Counted from the stretch's first letter, positions 7,697 to 17,075 are shown. The stretch is DNA of 64,000 bases from Candidatus Saccharimonadota bacterium (GCA_030530425.1 JAUMVA010000001.1:102881-166880); one strand, 5' to 3'. Program-made: numbers and translations. Notes: a model not told the origin generated them from the sequence alone.

Positions 7697-9370
7697 ATGA
7701 AAGCTGTTATAGAAATTATTCAAGATATTGTTCAACATCTATTTGGAATTGAGATTGCGGTTGAATTAACTCGGCCAAAACCAGAGTTTGGCGATTATGC
7801 AACTAATTTAGCTTTGCAATTAGCTGGGCGCTTAAACCAAAATCCGCGACAAATAGCTGAATCGATCGCGGCTGAGCTAAAAAAGGAACAACAGTTCGCA
7901 GAAGTAAATATTGCCGGTCCAGGTTTTATCAATATACGATTGAGTGATGGGGCGCTTTGGCAATTAGCACAATCGGCTCCGCGAGCAATTCATCAGCAAC
8001 GATGTTTCGTGTTGGAATATAGTTGTCCAAATGCTTTTAAAGAATTACATACGGGACATCTTTATCAAACAATTTATGGTGACATGTTGGCGCGAGTATT
8101 GGAAGCAACTGGTGCGCGAGTAAATCGAACTAGTTTCGGTGGTGATGTTGGTTTACATGTGGCTAAATGTTTGTGGGGTATGCGAGTTAAATTAGGTGGG
8201 GAATTGCCTGATAAACTGACGCAGCTTTCAACTGATGTTTTTGAACGAGCTCATTGGATTAGTGAAGCTTATGTATTAGGCGCGCAAGCTTATGAAGATG
8301 ATGCACTAGCTAAAGACCAAATAATTGAATTAAATAAAACAATTTATGCTTTTCATAATAATAATGACCATCAATCACCATTGGCACAAATTTACTGGGA
8401 AACTCGTCAATGGAGTTTTGATTATTTTGCCGCTTTTTATCGACTGATCGAGGTTGAAAATCAACATTATTATCCAGAAAGTTCAACTGCGCCAGTCGGA
8501 TTAAAGGTAGTTAAGGAGCAACTAGAAAAAGGTAATTTAGTCGAATCTGATGGAGCAGTAGTGTTTATTGGAGATCCAAATAAACATTTACACACCCGAG
8601 TGTTCGTTACCTCAAATGGATTGCCAACTTATGAAACTAAGGACATTGGGGTTATTTGGCTAGAAGCAGCGGATTATAATTTTGATCATCGAATTCTGAT
8701 CACTGGCAATGATCAGACTGAGTATATGCGAGTTGTTTATGCGGCGGCAGATGTCTTTCACCCAGGAATCGGTGTAAAAATGACTCATTTGACTAATGGC
8801 ACAGTGCGATTTAGTGATGGTCAAAAAATGAGTTCACGACTTGGAAATGTTTCAAGAGCGGCCGATGTTATTGCGGCAGTTAAACAGCGAGTGGCGACAA
8901 TTACAAATGATCCACAGCTTCAGTCAAAAGTAGCCCTAGGGGCAATTAAGTACGCTTTTGCAAAGTATCGTTTGGGCGGCGATATTGCGTTTGATATTGA
9001 AGAGACGGTTAGTTTACAAGGCAACTCCGGGCCGTATTTACAATATGCACACGCTCGCGCTTGTAGTATTTTGGCAAAAGCTACGGCTCAAAGTAGTGAT
9101 CAATTAGTTTGTGAAGCTGACGAACGTCGACTGTTGCAAAAAATGACTGAATTCCCAGAAGTAGTAGAACGAGCTGGTCGCGAGTATATGATTCATGGTA
9201 TTTGTCACTATTTGTATGAGTTAGCTCAGGAATTTAATCATTTTTACGAACATAATCGCGTAATTGGCGATCAGCGTGAAGCCATCCGACTAAAATTAGT
9301 TAAAAAATATCGCGATATTCTAGCGAATGGGTTAAATTTGCTTGGAATTGAAGCTCCGGAGAAAATGTAA
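7697..9370 (+). CDS. argS: Arginyl-tRNA synthetase
   Basis: 557 residues from ATG 7697. An in-frame upstream codon at 7673 is rejected because it lies before the promoter's -10 box. The enzyme charges tRNA-Arg. Domains in order: the N-terminal Add-1 domain that contacts the D loop (1-90), the Rossmann catalytic domain with HIGH replaced by HTGH (in CPNAFKELHTGH, about residue 113-125), the KMSK loop as QKMSSRLG (about 375-385), and the helical DALR anticodon-binding domain at the C-terminus with YLYELAQEFNHFYE. The stop shares one base with the orn start (TAATG), so the argS-orn-MmcQ-like genes form an operon. The mRNA appears leaderless. Confidence 0.96.
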   Translation: MKAVIEIIQDIVQHLFGIEIAVELTRPKPEFGDYATNLALQLAGRLNQNPRQIAESIAAELKKEQQFAEVNIAGPGFINIRLSDGALWQLAQSAPRAIHQQRCFVLEYSCPNAFKELHTGHLYQTIYGDMLARVLEATGARVNRTSFGGDVGLHVAKCLWGMRVKLGGELPDKLTQLSTDVFERAHWISEAYVLGAQAYEDDALAKDQIIELNKTIYAFHNNNDHQSPLAQIYWETRQWSFDYFAAFYRLIEVENQHYYPESSTAPVGLKVVKEQLEKGNLVESDGAVVFIGDPNKHLHTRVFVTSNGLPTYETKDIGVIWLEAADYNFDHRILITGNDQTEYMRVVYAAADVFHPGIGVKMTHLTNGTVRFSDGQKMSSRLGNVSRAADVIAAVKQRVATITNDPQLQSKVALGAIKYAFAKYRLGGDIAFDIEETVSLQGNSGPYLQYAHARACSILAKATAQSSDQLVCEADERRLLQKMTEFPEVVERAGREYMIHGICHYLYELAQEFNHFYEHNRVIGDQREAIRLKLVKKYRDILANGLNLLGIEAPEKM

Positions 9371-9930
9371 TGTCAAAACCAAAAATCAATCATCAACGTA
9401 TTTTGTGGGTTGACTTGGAGATGACCGGCCTTAACCCCGAAACTGACAAAATTCTCGAACTTGGCGCCATTGTTACTGACTGGCGAATGAATCATAAAGG
9501 TAGTTTAACTCTAGTTATGAAACAAGACGAGGCGTTTATTCGGAAGCGCTTTGATACCGATTTTTGGCACGAACATCACGCCACTGCTGAAGCACTAATT
9601 GCTCAAAACTCGACCGGCTTAACGCCAGTTGAATTTGAAACCCAGTTAATTGCTTTCATTAAAGAACAGTTCAACATCACTGAACCTCATGGCGATATCG
9701 TGCTGGCTGGCAATACTATCCGCGCCGATCGGTCGTTTATTGATCACTATTTACCAGAGGTGGCTAAATATTTTCACTATCGTATGCTCGATGTTTCGGC
9801 ATTTAAAGTGCTATTTGAAGCCCGCTACAAAAAAGTCTTCGCCAAACCCGAAAATCATCGTGCCCTCGAGGATATCGAAGGCTCGATTGATGAACTCAAA
9901 TATTTTATGCAATATATTAAGGAAAAATAA
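9370..9930 (+). CDS. orn: Oligoribonuclease (DEDDh 3'-5' exonuclease)
   Basis: 186 residues, the usual length. Orn degrades RNA oligomers of two to a few residues and linear c-di-nucleotide products. The DEDDh catalytic set is present: D and E in WVDLEMTGL (residues about 14-22), D in RADRSFIDHYLPEV (about 121) and H...D in NHRALEDIEGSI (about 157-168). It is translationally coupled to argS by a TAATG overlap and to the next gene in the same way. GC content is slightly higher than its neighbours at the sequence level, but nothing else suggests transfer. Confidence 0.94.
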   Translation: MSKPKINHQRILWVDLEMTGLNPETDKILELGAIVTDWRMNHKGSLTLVMKQDEAFIRKRFDTDFWHEHHATAEALIAQNSTGLTPVEFETQLIAFIKEQFNITEPHGDIVLAGNTIRADRSFIDHYLPEVAKYFHYRMLDVSAFKVLFEARYKKVFAKPENHRALEDIEGSIDELKYFMQYIKEK

Positions 9931-10289
9931 TGGATCAACAATTTGAACAAAAAATTGATCATTATATTATGCAATTAGGTGAAATTGTAATTGATGATCA
10001 ACGGTTAAAAGACCATCGACTTTATCGTTTAAACAAACAAATCGAAAATCCTGATCAATTAATTTTTGCTATTGTTAAACAGGGTTCATTCCCCGTGATG
10101 CTTGATTTACTTTGTGATCGAAAATTAGCTAATAATTTACGTGAAAAATATGAATCAGTTGTGCCAAGTAAAATAATGGATGAAACTTCTTGGAATCGAA
10201 TTATTTGTAGCGGTCAATTATCTGAGCAGGAAGTGTTCGATTTGATTAATTTAGCTTATCAATTGGCGATCAAAAACAACCCTAATTAG
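9930..10289 (+). CDS. MmcQ/YjbR-like protein
   Basis: 119 residues. The C-terminal half matches the pattern of the MmcQ/YjbR (DUF419) family: a conserved W in ETSWNRIICSGQLSEQE, followed by the last helix FDLINLAYQLAIKNN, where the family has a Ser/Ala-Tyr-x-Leu ending. LICDRKLANNLREKY-like text (LLCDRKLANNLREKY, about 52-66) fits the family's middle. The family has a CyaY-like DNA-binding fold in known structures, but its role is unclear. The start overlaps the orn stop (TAATG). Its stop overlaps the convergent minus-strand stop by 8 nt, an unusually tight convergence. Confidence 0.62.
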   Translation: MDQQFEQKIDHYIMQLGEIVIDDQRLKDHRLYRLNKQIENPDQLIFAIVKQGSFPVMLDLLCDRKLANNLREKYESVVPSKIMDETSWNRIICSGQLSEQEVFDLINLAYQLAIKNNPN

Positions 10290-10953
10290 CAGCTGAATTA
10301 GAATTAGCTCCAGAATTAGAGTTTTCGGTCTCAAGTGATTGAATCGATTTTTTGATTTCGAGCAACTTGTTATAATGAGTGGTTAATTTATTAGTGAATT
10401 CTTTATCATAAACTCGTGAATTAATTGCTTTTTCGAGATGATTTAGAATCTTATTTAAGAGCGAAGATAATTCTTGCAAATAAGATCGAGCAAGAGTTTC
10501 ACTAATTTCAGCATTATAGAGTCGACTAACAGTGTTCGCAAAATCAGTTTTTTGAGTAGTCATAGCTTCAGCCAATGAAGCTTGCTGATTTTTATCGTAA
10601 TTTTTAGTTGTATATTCGGTCAAGTCATTATTTAAGCCGAGTAATGATTGAAAGAAATTTTTATTAATGACACGAATTTTGACGTTATTGATTTTATCTT
10701 GATATTGAGCTGTCAAATCGTGAGATTGAACAGATGCTACATTAAGTTCATTGATTAAAGTGATTTTAGCCTTGGCTTTATTGCTAATAAACGTCGAAAT
10801 TGCTAAAAAAGCCACGATAATTAGTAAAGCCGCCGCTCCGACCGCTATTAAGAAACCAATTTTTGAAGTTTTAGCTTCGGGTTTGGCGGTCAAAGTTTGA
10901 TTATTTAAACGCTCGATAAACTCTTTAGAGTAGAGGTTTTCTTCATTTTCCAT
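10282..10953 (-). CDS. Single-TM hypothetical protein
   Basis: 223 residues from ATG at 10953; a farther in-frame ATG at 10980 would add nine residues and cannot be excluded. A polar N-terminal tail of about 30 residues is followed by a membrane helix IGFLIAVGAAALLIIVAFLA (about 32-54), then an outside, helical, probably coiled-coil region of about 150 residues and a short Asn/Ser tail (SGANSNSAAN). No family recognised. It has no clear Shine-Dalgarno sequence. It runs divergently from dnaG and ends inside the last codons of the convergent MmcQ-like gene. Confidence 0.72.
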   Translation of the reverse strand: MENEENLYSKEFIERLNNQTLTAKPEAKTSKIGFLIAVGAAALLIIVAFLAISTFISNKAKAKITLINELNVASVQSHDLTAQYQDKINNVKIRVINKNFFQSLLGLNNDLTEYTTKNYDKNQQASLAEAMTTQKTDFANTVSRLYNAEISETLARSYLQELSSLLNKILNHLEKAINSRVYDKEFTNKLTTHYNKLLEIKKSIQSLETENSNSGANSNSAAN

Positions 10954-11035
10954 GTCTATATTTAACCATAAAAAGTTCAAAAAATAAAGCTTGACGGTGC
11001 TTGGGTTGAAAATGGAGTTTTTTAGTCAAATATTA

Positions 11036-11041
11036 TATAAT
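11036..11041 (+). promoter_or_regulatory. -10 box of dnaG-rpoD (near leaderless)
   Basis: TATAAT ending 8 nt before the dnaG ATG (11050). No Shine-Dalgarno sequence fits. No -35 with 16-18 nt spacing is convincing. Confidence 0.6.
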
Positions 11042-11049
11042 ATCAATCA

Positions 11050-12798
11050 ATGAACGACGCCAAAGAAGAGATTCGTGATCGACTGAATATTGAGGATGTA
11101 ATCGGTGAATACGTAGAATTGAAACGTGCGGGGCGCAATTTTAAAGCCCTAAGCCCATTTTCTAATGAAAAAACGCCGAGTTTTATCGTTAGTCCTGATA
11201 AACGTATTTGGCATGATTTTTCAAGTGGGCGAGGCGGAGATATTTTTAGTTTTATTATGGAGATTGAGGGTGTTGACTTTCGTGAAGCTCTAAAAATTTT
11301 GGCACGCAAAGCTGGCGTCGAGTTGCAGTTATTTAATAGTACTAATTCGCAAAAAATAGCTAAACGCAAGGCACGTGAAGCAGAAATTTATACTCTAGTA
11401 ACTCGTTATTATCAGGCAATTTTGGCTAAAAACCCGCATGCGCTAGACTATGCAAAAAACCAACGTCGCTTGACTGACCAAACGATAAAAGATTTTGCAA
11501 TTGGTTACGCTCCCAATCATAAGCGCGCTTTGATCGATTTTTTAACCAAACGAGGGTATCGATTAAATGAATTAGTTGACGCTGGTTTAACTAATCAATA
11601 TAAAACCGATTTATTTCGAGCGCGTTTAATGATTCCCTTGAGTGATGCTATGGGGCAGACGATTGGTTTTACTGGGCGAGGAATTGATCAAGGGGCAGTT
11701 CCTAAATATCTTAATACCCCGAGTACTTTATTATATGATAAATCACGTCATGTTTTTGGTTTATTTCAGGCGAAAGAAACTATTCGTAAACTTAATCAAG
11801 TAGTGATTGTTGAAGGCAATATGGATGTTATTAGTTCACATCAGGCTGGTGTTAAAAATGTAGTAGCAACAGCCGGTACAGCAATGACTGAGCAACATCT
11901 AAAAATCCTAGCTCGGTATACGAGTGATATTCGATTAGCCTTTGATGCTGATCAGGCCGGAATTAACGCCACTGAGCGAGCGATTGTTTTGGCACAGTCG
12001 GTTAATGTCGATTTAAAAATTATTACTCTAAAAGGCAAAAATGCTAAAGATCCAGATGAATTGATCCAACAAAATATTCAGTTGTGGATTGATTCAATTG
12101 CTGAGGCGCGGCCAGCGCTTGATTGGCTAATGGCTGTTTATCAACAAAAGTTTGATTTAACTCAAAGTGCGCAAAAGCGTGATTATAGTCGTAAAATCTT
12201 AACAACCCTGGTGCAATTAGTTGATCCTGTTGAAAAAGAAAGTTACTTACAAAAATTGGCTGATATTTTAGGTATCTCACTTGAAGCGATTCGGGAACAA
12301 ATGGAAGATTTAACTAAACCAGCTGAATCAAAACCACGAAAAATAGTCAAAGCTCGTCAGTTTGAGACTGATGAAACTCGCTACCAAGATGAGTTATTGG
12401 CACTTGGTTTAATTTCTGCGGAAGTTCGACGATATCTATCGCAATTAAAACCTGATTATTTAACTGATTTAGCAGACAGACCTCGTCGTCAATTGCACCA
12501 GTTTTTAGTTGCGCACGTCAACGATTTGACCAAGGAAATAATAGGTAATTTGCACGATTTGACAATTTATGTTAAAGTGTTAACATTAAAAACTGAAGAA
12601 CGTTATTCATTGTGGTCAAAAACCGAAGTGGAACAGGAAGCACGGCGTTTAATTGATAAGGCTAAAAAAGACTTCCAAATAAATGTGACCAACGATTTAA
12701 CTGCTCAGTTACAGCAAGCTGAATATAATGGTGATGAACGGCGCGCCACTGAAATTCGTGCTGAGCTAAATCAATTGATAAAAGGAGATAAAAAATAA
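11050..12798 (+). CDS. dnaG: DNA primase DnaG lacking zinc ligands
   Basis: 582 residues, normal length. It makes RNA primers for replication. The N-terminal domain aligns with the CHC2 zinc-binding domain (NFKALSPFSNEKTPSF, then WHDFSSGRGGDIFSF), but the four ligands C, H, C, C are Ser35, Ser38, Asp56 and Ser59, so no zinc site can form. The TOPRIM core is intact: VIVEGNMDVIS (about 255-265) and LAFDADQAG (about 296-304). The C-terminal region is predicted helical, as expected for the helicase-binding part. rpoD follows directly, with its ATG abutting the dnaG stop, a short form of the classic rpsU-dnaG-rpoD operon. The mRNA appears leaderless. Confidence 0.95.
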   Translation: MNDAKEEIRDRLNIEDVIGEYVELKRAGRNFKALSPFSNEKTPSFIVSPDKRIWHDFSSGRGGDIFSFIMEIEGVDFREALKILARKAGVELQLFNSTNSQKIAKRKAREAEIYTLVTRYYQAILAKNPHALDYAKNQRRLTDQTIKDFAIGYAPNHKRALIDFLTKRGYRLNELVDAGLTNQYKTDLFRARLMIPLSDAMGQTIGFTGRGIDQGAVPKYLNTPSTLLYDKSRHVFGLFQAKETIRKLNQVVIVEGNMDVISSHQAGVKNVVATAGTAMTEQHLKILARYTSDIRLAFDADQAGINATERAIVLAQSVNVDLKIITLKGKNAKDPDELIQQNIQLWIDSIAEARPALDWLMAVYQQKFDLTQSAQKRDYSRKILTTLVQLVDPVEKESYLQKLADILGISLEAIREQMEDLTKPAESKPRKIVKARQFETDETRYQDELLALGLISAEVRRYLSQLKPDYLTDLADRPRRQLHQFLVAHVNDLTKEIIGNLHDLTIYVKVLTLKTEERYSLWSKTEVEQEARRLIDKAKKDFQINVTNDLTAQLQQAEYNGDERRATEIRAELNQLIKGDKK

Positions 12799-13845
12799 AT
12801 GCCTAAAACAACTTCAGATTTGAAACTTGACGGTTCGCAAGCCCCAAAATCCGATAAAAATCGCAAGCAGCAAGAAGAACTTGATGAATTGATTAGAGAA
12901 GCCCGAGATGGTTTAACAGAAGATGAGCCAAGTATTGATGATCTGAATGACGATGAAAATTATCTTGATGATTTGGATTTTTTTTCAAATGGTCGTTTGA
13001 TTGATGAAATTGCTGATGATTCAGTCAAGCTGTATTTGCATGAGATTGGACAGATTCCACTGTTATCGCAAGAAGAGGAGCTAAAACTAGCTTATAAAAT
13101 TCTCGAAGGATCACAAAAGGCGAAAGATGAGATGGTGCAGGCAAATATGCGCTTAGTAGTGTCTATTGCCAAACGCTATTCTGGTCGTGGTTTAGATTTT
13201 CTTGATTTAATCCAAGAAGGAAATACTGGTTTACTACGTGCTGTTGATAAATTTGATCCAGATAAGGGTTTTAAATTTTCGACTTATGCGACTTGGTGGA
13301 TTCGCCAGGCAATTACTCGAGCAATCGCTGATCAAGCCAGAACAATCCGAATTCCCGTCCATATGGTTGAAACAATTAACAAATTATTACGTACCCAGCG
13401 AAGACTAACCCAAACCCTAAACCGTGAGCCAAACATTGAAGAACTGGCCAAAGAAATGGATATGGATGTTGAAAAAATTGAACATATTATGAAAATTAAA
13501 CAAGATATTAGCTCGTTAGATGCATCAGTTGGTCGTGATGGTGATGATGAGGATTCAGTACTTGGCGATTTTGTTAGCGATGATGACAATGATTCGCCAG
13601 AAGACGTGGCGGCAACTCAATTGTTAAAAGAGCAAATAAGTGATATTTTGGACACTTTATCTGACCGTGAACGAAAAATCATTCAAATGCGTTTTGGGCT
13701 TGGTAGTGGTAAAAGTCGTACGCTTGAAGAAGTTGGCCAAGAATTTGATGTTACGCGCGAACGAATTCGTCAGATCGAAGCAAAGGCTTTGGCAAAATTA
13801 CGTAAACATAAAGATGCTAAAAAGCTACACGAATATTTAGATTAA
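12799..13845 (+). CDS. rpoD: Primary sigma factor RpoD (sigma-70)
   Basis: 348 residues, short for RpoD because region 1.1 is reduced to an acidic N-terminal stretch (about 1-70). Region 1.2 is [20 protein letters not shown] (about 76-95). Region 2 includes [18 protein letters not shown] and the -10-melting segment [20 protein letters not shown]. Region 3 follows, then region 4.2 with the -35-binding helix [17 protein letters not shown] near the end. AAGGAG lies about 12 nt before the start. The many TTGACx-17-TATAAT promoters in this window are what this protein would be expected to read. A strong terminator follows. Confidence 0.97.
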   Translation: MPKTTSDLKLDGSQAPKSDKNRKQQEELDELIREARDGLTEDEPSIDDLNDDENYLDDLDFFSNGRLIDEIADDSVKLYLHEIGQIPLLSQEEELKLAYKILEGSQKAKDEMVQANMRLVVSIAKRYSGRGLDFLDLIQEGNTGLLRAVDKFDPDKGFKFSTYATWWIRQAITRAIADQARTIRIPVHMVETINKLLRTQRRLTQTLNREPNIEELAKEMDMDVEKIEHIMKIKQDISSLDASVGRDGDDEDSVLGDFVSDDDNDSPEDVAATQLLKEQISDILDTLSDRERKIIQMRFGLGSGKSRTLEEVGQEFDVTRERIRQIEAKALAKLRKHKDAKKLHEYLD

Positions 13846-13850
13846 AAGAT

Positions 13851-13878
13851 AAAAACACTCAGCCGACTGAGTGTTTTT
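13851..13878 (+). terminator. Terminator of dnaG-rpoD
   Basis: 12-bp perfect stem AAAAACACTCAG / CTGAGTGTTTTT, loop CCGA, followed by ATAG. Confidence 0.85.
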
Positions 13879-13904
13879 ATAGTGTTATTTCTGTTTAAAT
13901 TGTA

Positions 13905-13910
13905 TATAAT
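13905..13910 (+). promoter_or_regulatory. -10 box of polA
   Basis: TATAAT, followed by a short leader of about 16 nt that carries GGGGAAAAG before ATG 13933. The -35 is not obvious. Confidence 0.55.
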
Positions 13911-13932
13911 AAAGCTAGTGAATGGGGAAAAG

Positions 13933-16494
13933 ATGAATAAAGTAGTTATTATTGACGGCAAAAGTGTGTTTTACCGTGGCTACTATGCCATGGCGAGTTT
14001 AAGTTTACCTGATGGTACGCCAACTGGTGGGGTTTACGGTTTTATGGCAATGCTATTGACAATTTTGGACGAGCTAAAACCAACGAATATCATTGTTGCT
14101 TGGGACAAAAAAGGCAGTTCAACTGCCCGGCGAGTAGCTATTTATCCAGAATATAAGGCTGGTCGAAAAATGCCGCCAGAAGATTTTTTTGTACAGATCC
14201 CAATTCTGCGGGAATTGCTTGATGGTATGAATATCCCACTAGTGGAGTTAGATGGTTACGAAGCTGATGATCTAATGGGTGCTTTGGCTCAGCAGGCAGC
14301 GGCGCAAGATTTTGAAGTAGCTTTAGTAACTGGCGATTTGGATTTATTACAAGTGGTTGGAAAAAATATCACTGTTTATGCTACCAAAACTGGTTTTTCA
14401 AAAATCGAAGCTTTTGATCGGGCGCATTTTGAGCATAAATATAAAATAAAATTGGAGCAATTTGCCGATTATAAAGCGCTACGTGGTGACTCTAGCGATA
14501 ATATACCAGGAGTTGCAGGAATTGGTCCGAAAGCAGCGGTAGAATTACTGGCGCAATACGCAGACTTGGATACAGTATATGAGCATCTGGATGAAATAAA
14601 GCCATCTTTAGCAAAAAAGCTTGAAGCTAGTCGCGAAATGGCATTTTTAAGCCAAAAATTAGTTCGTATCATGACTGAAGCGCCAGTCAAATTTGTATCA
14701 ACAATGGGTTTGTTAAGTGGTATGGACGTTAATCAATCATTAAACGCTTTGGAAAAACTTGAATTTCGGTCATTACGTAGTAAATTAGCAAAGATTTTGG
14801 GTGCTAAAGAGCTAACAAGTAGTGATCCGCAGGTTGGTTTGTTTTTGGACGATCCAGATGTCGACTATCAAGAATTATCGTCGAGTCATGAATTGGTAGA
14901 AAAATTACAGTCATCAGACAAAATATTAATTGAGATTATTGATCAAAAAATATTTTGTAGTAATATTTCTGATGAGTTAATTTATGCGTTACCGTTGAGT
15001 CTAGTCGATCGCCAAATGTTAGATTTTTTACGCTCGAGATTGGTGATTTCCAGTGATATTAAGCAGCTGCTGCATAATTTTGGTGCAACTAATTGGCAGA
15101 GTCTGGACGATCTGCCAGTCGATAAATATAGCATATATGATATAAACCAAGCAAGTTTTTTGTTAGATCCACTGGCGCGAGATAGTGAAATCAAACCAAG
15201 CGTTAATCAATTACCAAAACTCAAGCAACTGTATCAGCAACAGTTAACAATTTGGGCAAAATTACCAAAATTAACTGACGTAGCAAAACGTTTTGATTTT
15301 CCCATGACCCTAATCTTATATTTAGCTGAAAAACGTGGAGTAGAAATTGATCAGCATTTTTTCCAACAATTTGGGGGAGAATTACAAACTCACATTAATC
15401 AATTAACGGCTGAGATCTATCAAGTAGCTGGTCAAGAATTTAATATCAATTCACCACAACAGCTAGGTCAAATTTTATTTGAAAAATTGGCTTTACCGAC
15501 TAAAGGTTTGAAGAAGCGGCGAGATGGTTTTTCAACCGATCGTAAAACACTTGACTTATTAAATGACGTACATCCGATTATTCCTTTGATCAAAAATATG
15601 CGTGAGCTGGTTAAACTTAAAACTACCTATGTTGATCCATTACCAACAATGGTTGACGAGCAATCGCGTTTGCATACAACATTTACTCAGAACGTAACTT
15701 CAACTGGTCGATTATCATCACTTAATCCTAACTTGCAGAATATACCAGTGCGGTCTGAGTGGGGTAACCGTTTGCGACAGGGCTTTATTGCTGGCAAAGG
15801 AAAGGTATTGTTGGCGGTTGACTATGCTCAATTTGAATTACGTTTGGCAGCGGCTTTAGCACACGATGAAGAAATGATTGCAATTTTTAATGCTGATCGA
15901 GACGTTCATACCGAAATGGCAGCGCAGATTTATCAAATTGATGTAAAAGATGTGACGAAAGATCAGCGTCGAGTTGCGAAAACTGTTAATTTTAGCGTAT
16001 TATACGGGGCTGGGCCACGTAATTTAATGCAGACGGTTGGCAACATCAGTTTCGCTGAAGCAAAACAAATGATTGATCGTTGGTTTGAGGCTCGTCACAA
16101 AATTCGAAATTACCTTGATTCGATTTTAAAACAGGCTGAAGAGCAGGGTTTTGTTGAGACTTACTTTGGTCGTCGTCGTCCGACACCTGATATTAAAAGT
16201 AGTAATTTTCAGGTTCGAGAAGCTGCTAAACGGGCTAGTGCTAATATGCCAATTCAGGGTACAGAGGCTGATCTAATGAAGTTGGCAATGATTCAGATTG
16301 AAGAGTTTTTAAATCAATACCCAGATTCAGACCAGATTTTACAAATTCATGATAGCGTGTTAATAGAATGCGTTGAAAAGGATGTTGAGGCAATTAGAGA
16401 TGGTGTGATTAATGTGATGGTCAATATTTGTCCAGAACTGGGGGTTAAGTTAGCTGTGGATGCTAAAATTGGCAAAAGTTGGTTTGGACTTTGA
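13933..16494 (+). CDS. polA: DNA polymerase I
   Basis: 853 residues from ATG 13933, chosen over an in-frame ATG at 13882 because that one precedes the -10 box and because GGGGAAAAG sits before 13933. Domains: 5'-3' exonuclease/FEN (1-290; AWDKKGSSTARR, YEADDLMGALA, TGDLDLLQVV, GIGPKAAVELL), a degenerate 3'-5' exonuclease (about 310-450, where the catalytic D-x-E is absent: ILIEIIDQKIFC), and the polymerase domain with motif A DYAQFELRLAAALA, motif B RRVAKTVNFSVLYG and motif C QIHDSVLIE. It therefore probably lacks proofreading, as in Bacillus Pol I. The gene ends in TGA, which supports the standard code. Confidence 0.96.
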   Translation: MNKVVIIDGKSVFYRGYYAMASLSLPDGTPTGGVYGFMAMLLTILDELKPTNIIVAWDKKGSSTARRVAIYPEYKAGRKMPPEDFFVQIPILRELLDGMNIPLVELDGYEADDLMGALAQQAAAQDFEVALVTGDLDLLQVVGKNITVYATKTGFSKIEAFDRAHFEHKYKIKLEQFADYKALRGDSSDNIPGVAGIGPKAAVELLAQYADLDTVYEHLDEIKPSLAKKLEASREMAFLSQKLVRIMTEAPVKFVSTMGLLSGMDVNQSLNALEKLEFRSLRSKLAKILGAKELTSSDPQVGLFLDDPDVDYQELSSSHELVEKLQSSDKILIEIIDQKIFCSNISDELIYALPLSLVDRQMLDFLRSRLVISSDIKQLLHNFGATNWQSLDDLPVDKYSIYDINQASFLLDPLARDSEIKPSVNQLPKLKQLYQQQLTIWAKLPKLTDVAKRFDFPMTLILYLAEKRGVEIDQHFFQQFGGELQTHINQLTAEIYQVAGQEFNINSPQQLGQILFEKLALPTKGLKKRRDGFSTDRKTLDLLNDVHPIIPLIKNMRELVKLKTTYVDPLPTMVDEQSRLHTTFTQNVTSTGRLSSLNPNLQNIPVRSEWGNRLRQGFIAGKGKVLLAVDYAQFELRLAAALAHDEEMIAIFNADRDVHTEMAAQIYQIDVKDVTKDQRRVAKTVNFSVLYGAGPRNLMQTVGNISFAEAKQMIDRWFEARHKIRNYLDSILKQAEEQGFVETYFGRRRPTPDIKSSNFQVREAAKRASANMPIQGTEADLMKLAMIQIEEFLNQYPDSDQILQIHDSVLIECVEKDVEAIRDGVINVMVNICPELGVKLAVDAKIGKSWFGL

Positions 16495-16516
16495 TTAAAT
16501 AAAAAAGTTATAATAC

Positions 16517-16545
16517 TTGACAATTTAGAACAAAAGTGATAAAAT
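16517..16545 (+). promoter_or_regulatory. Consensus promoter of the 108-aa membrane gene
   Basis: TTGACA (16517-16522), 17-nt spacer ending TGA, TAAAAT (16540-16545), that is both a perfect -35 and an extended -10. Transcription should start near 16552, leaving a leader of about 90 nt before the ATG at 16644. Confidence 0.85.
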
Positions 16546-16643
16546 ATAGATGTTTAGCTATTTAACACAGACGGTGCGTCAGTACAAAACATATTATGTG
16601 TGACATTGGTGCGTCGTCGTCTTTTAAAAAAGGAGGATTTATC

Positions 16644-16970
16644 ATGACAGGTGGCAATACAGATGGACTAGTTTTCTTAGTATCAATTTGGTTTTTTTTC
16701 AGTAGCCTGTATTCATGGGCTACAATGGCAGTCATTCTAACTGTTTGGAGGATTCGCAAACGGTTAGAAAAAGACTACGAGGGCAGCAATCTGGGCGACC
16801 AGATTAATGTCTTCGAAAGGAAGGTAAATAAGACAGTTTGGCTGTTGTATGTAGTGGTCGCTGTTACTGCAGGCATAGGACATGTAACTGTAAGTATTTG
16901 CTTGTTTACATTTGCGGCGATTATAAGAATCGCCGAGCTGATCTACATTAAAAAAGTCATTTTAAAATAG
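16644..16970 (+). CDS. Small polytopic membrane protein, 108 aa
   Basis: 108 residues from ATG 16644, fixed by AAAAGGAGG 7 nt upstream; an in-frame ATG at 16596 lacks such a site. Hydrophobic segments lie at about 8-33 (FLVSIWFFFSSLYSWATMAV) and 66-98 (VWLLYVVVAVTAGIGHVTVS and after), separated by a charged, probably cytoplasmic loop (RIRKRLEKDYEGSNLGDQ). No family recognised. It is a lone unit with a near-perfect promoter, a leader of about 90 nt and its own terminator, so strong expression is likely. Confidence 0.68.
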   Translation: MTGGNTDGLVFLVSIWFFFSSLYSWATMAVILTVWRIRKRLEKDYEGSNLGDQINVFERKVNKTVWLLYVVVAVTAGIGHVTVSICLFTFAAIIRIAELIYIKKVILK

Positions 16971-16994
16971 TTCTTTAATTAAATATGACTTTTT

Positions 16995-17022
16995 AAGCTT
17001 CACTTAATGTGGAGCTTTTTTA
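16995..17022 (+). terminator. Terminator after the 108-aa membrane gene
   Basis: 9-bp stem AAGCTTCAC / GTGGAGCTT (one G-U), loop TTAAT, then TTTTTATT. A weaker outer pairing AAAAAGTCAT / ATGACTTTTT (about 16951-16994) lies just upstream. Confidence 0.8.
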
Positions 17023-17040
17023 TTAATGAGGGAAGCTTAA

Positions 17041-17069
17041 TTGACAATTGACTTAATAAGTTTTAAAAT
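17041..17069 (+). promoter_or_regulatory. Consensus leaderless promoter of the mutM operon
   Basis: TTGACA (17041-17046), 17-nt spacer, TAAAAT (17064-17069), then 6 nt and the ATG at 17076. Position +1 falls on or within a base or two of the start codon. Confidence 0.82.
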
Positions 17070-17075
17070 TATCTC

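Noticed and set aside
13882..13932. Longer DNA polymerase I start at 13882
   Set aside because: It precedes the -10 box, so it would not be on the mRNA; family start is MNKVVIIDG.
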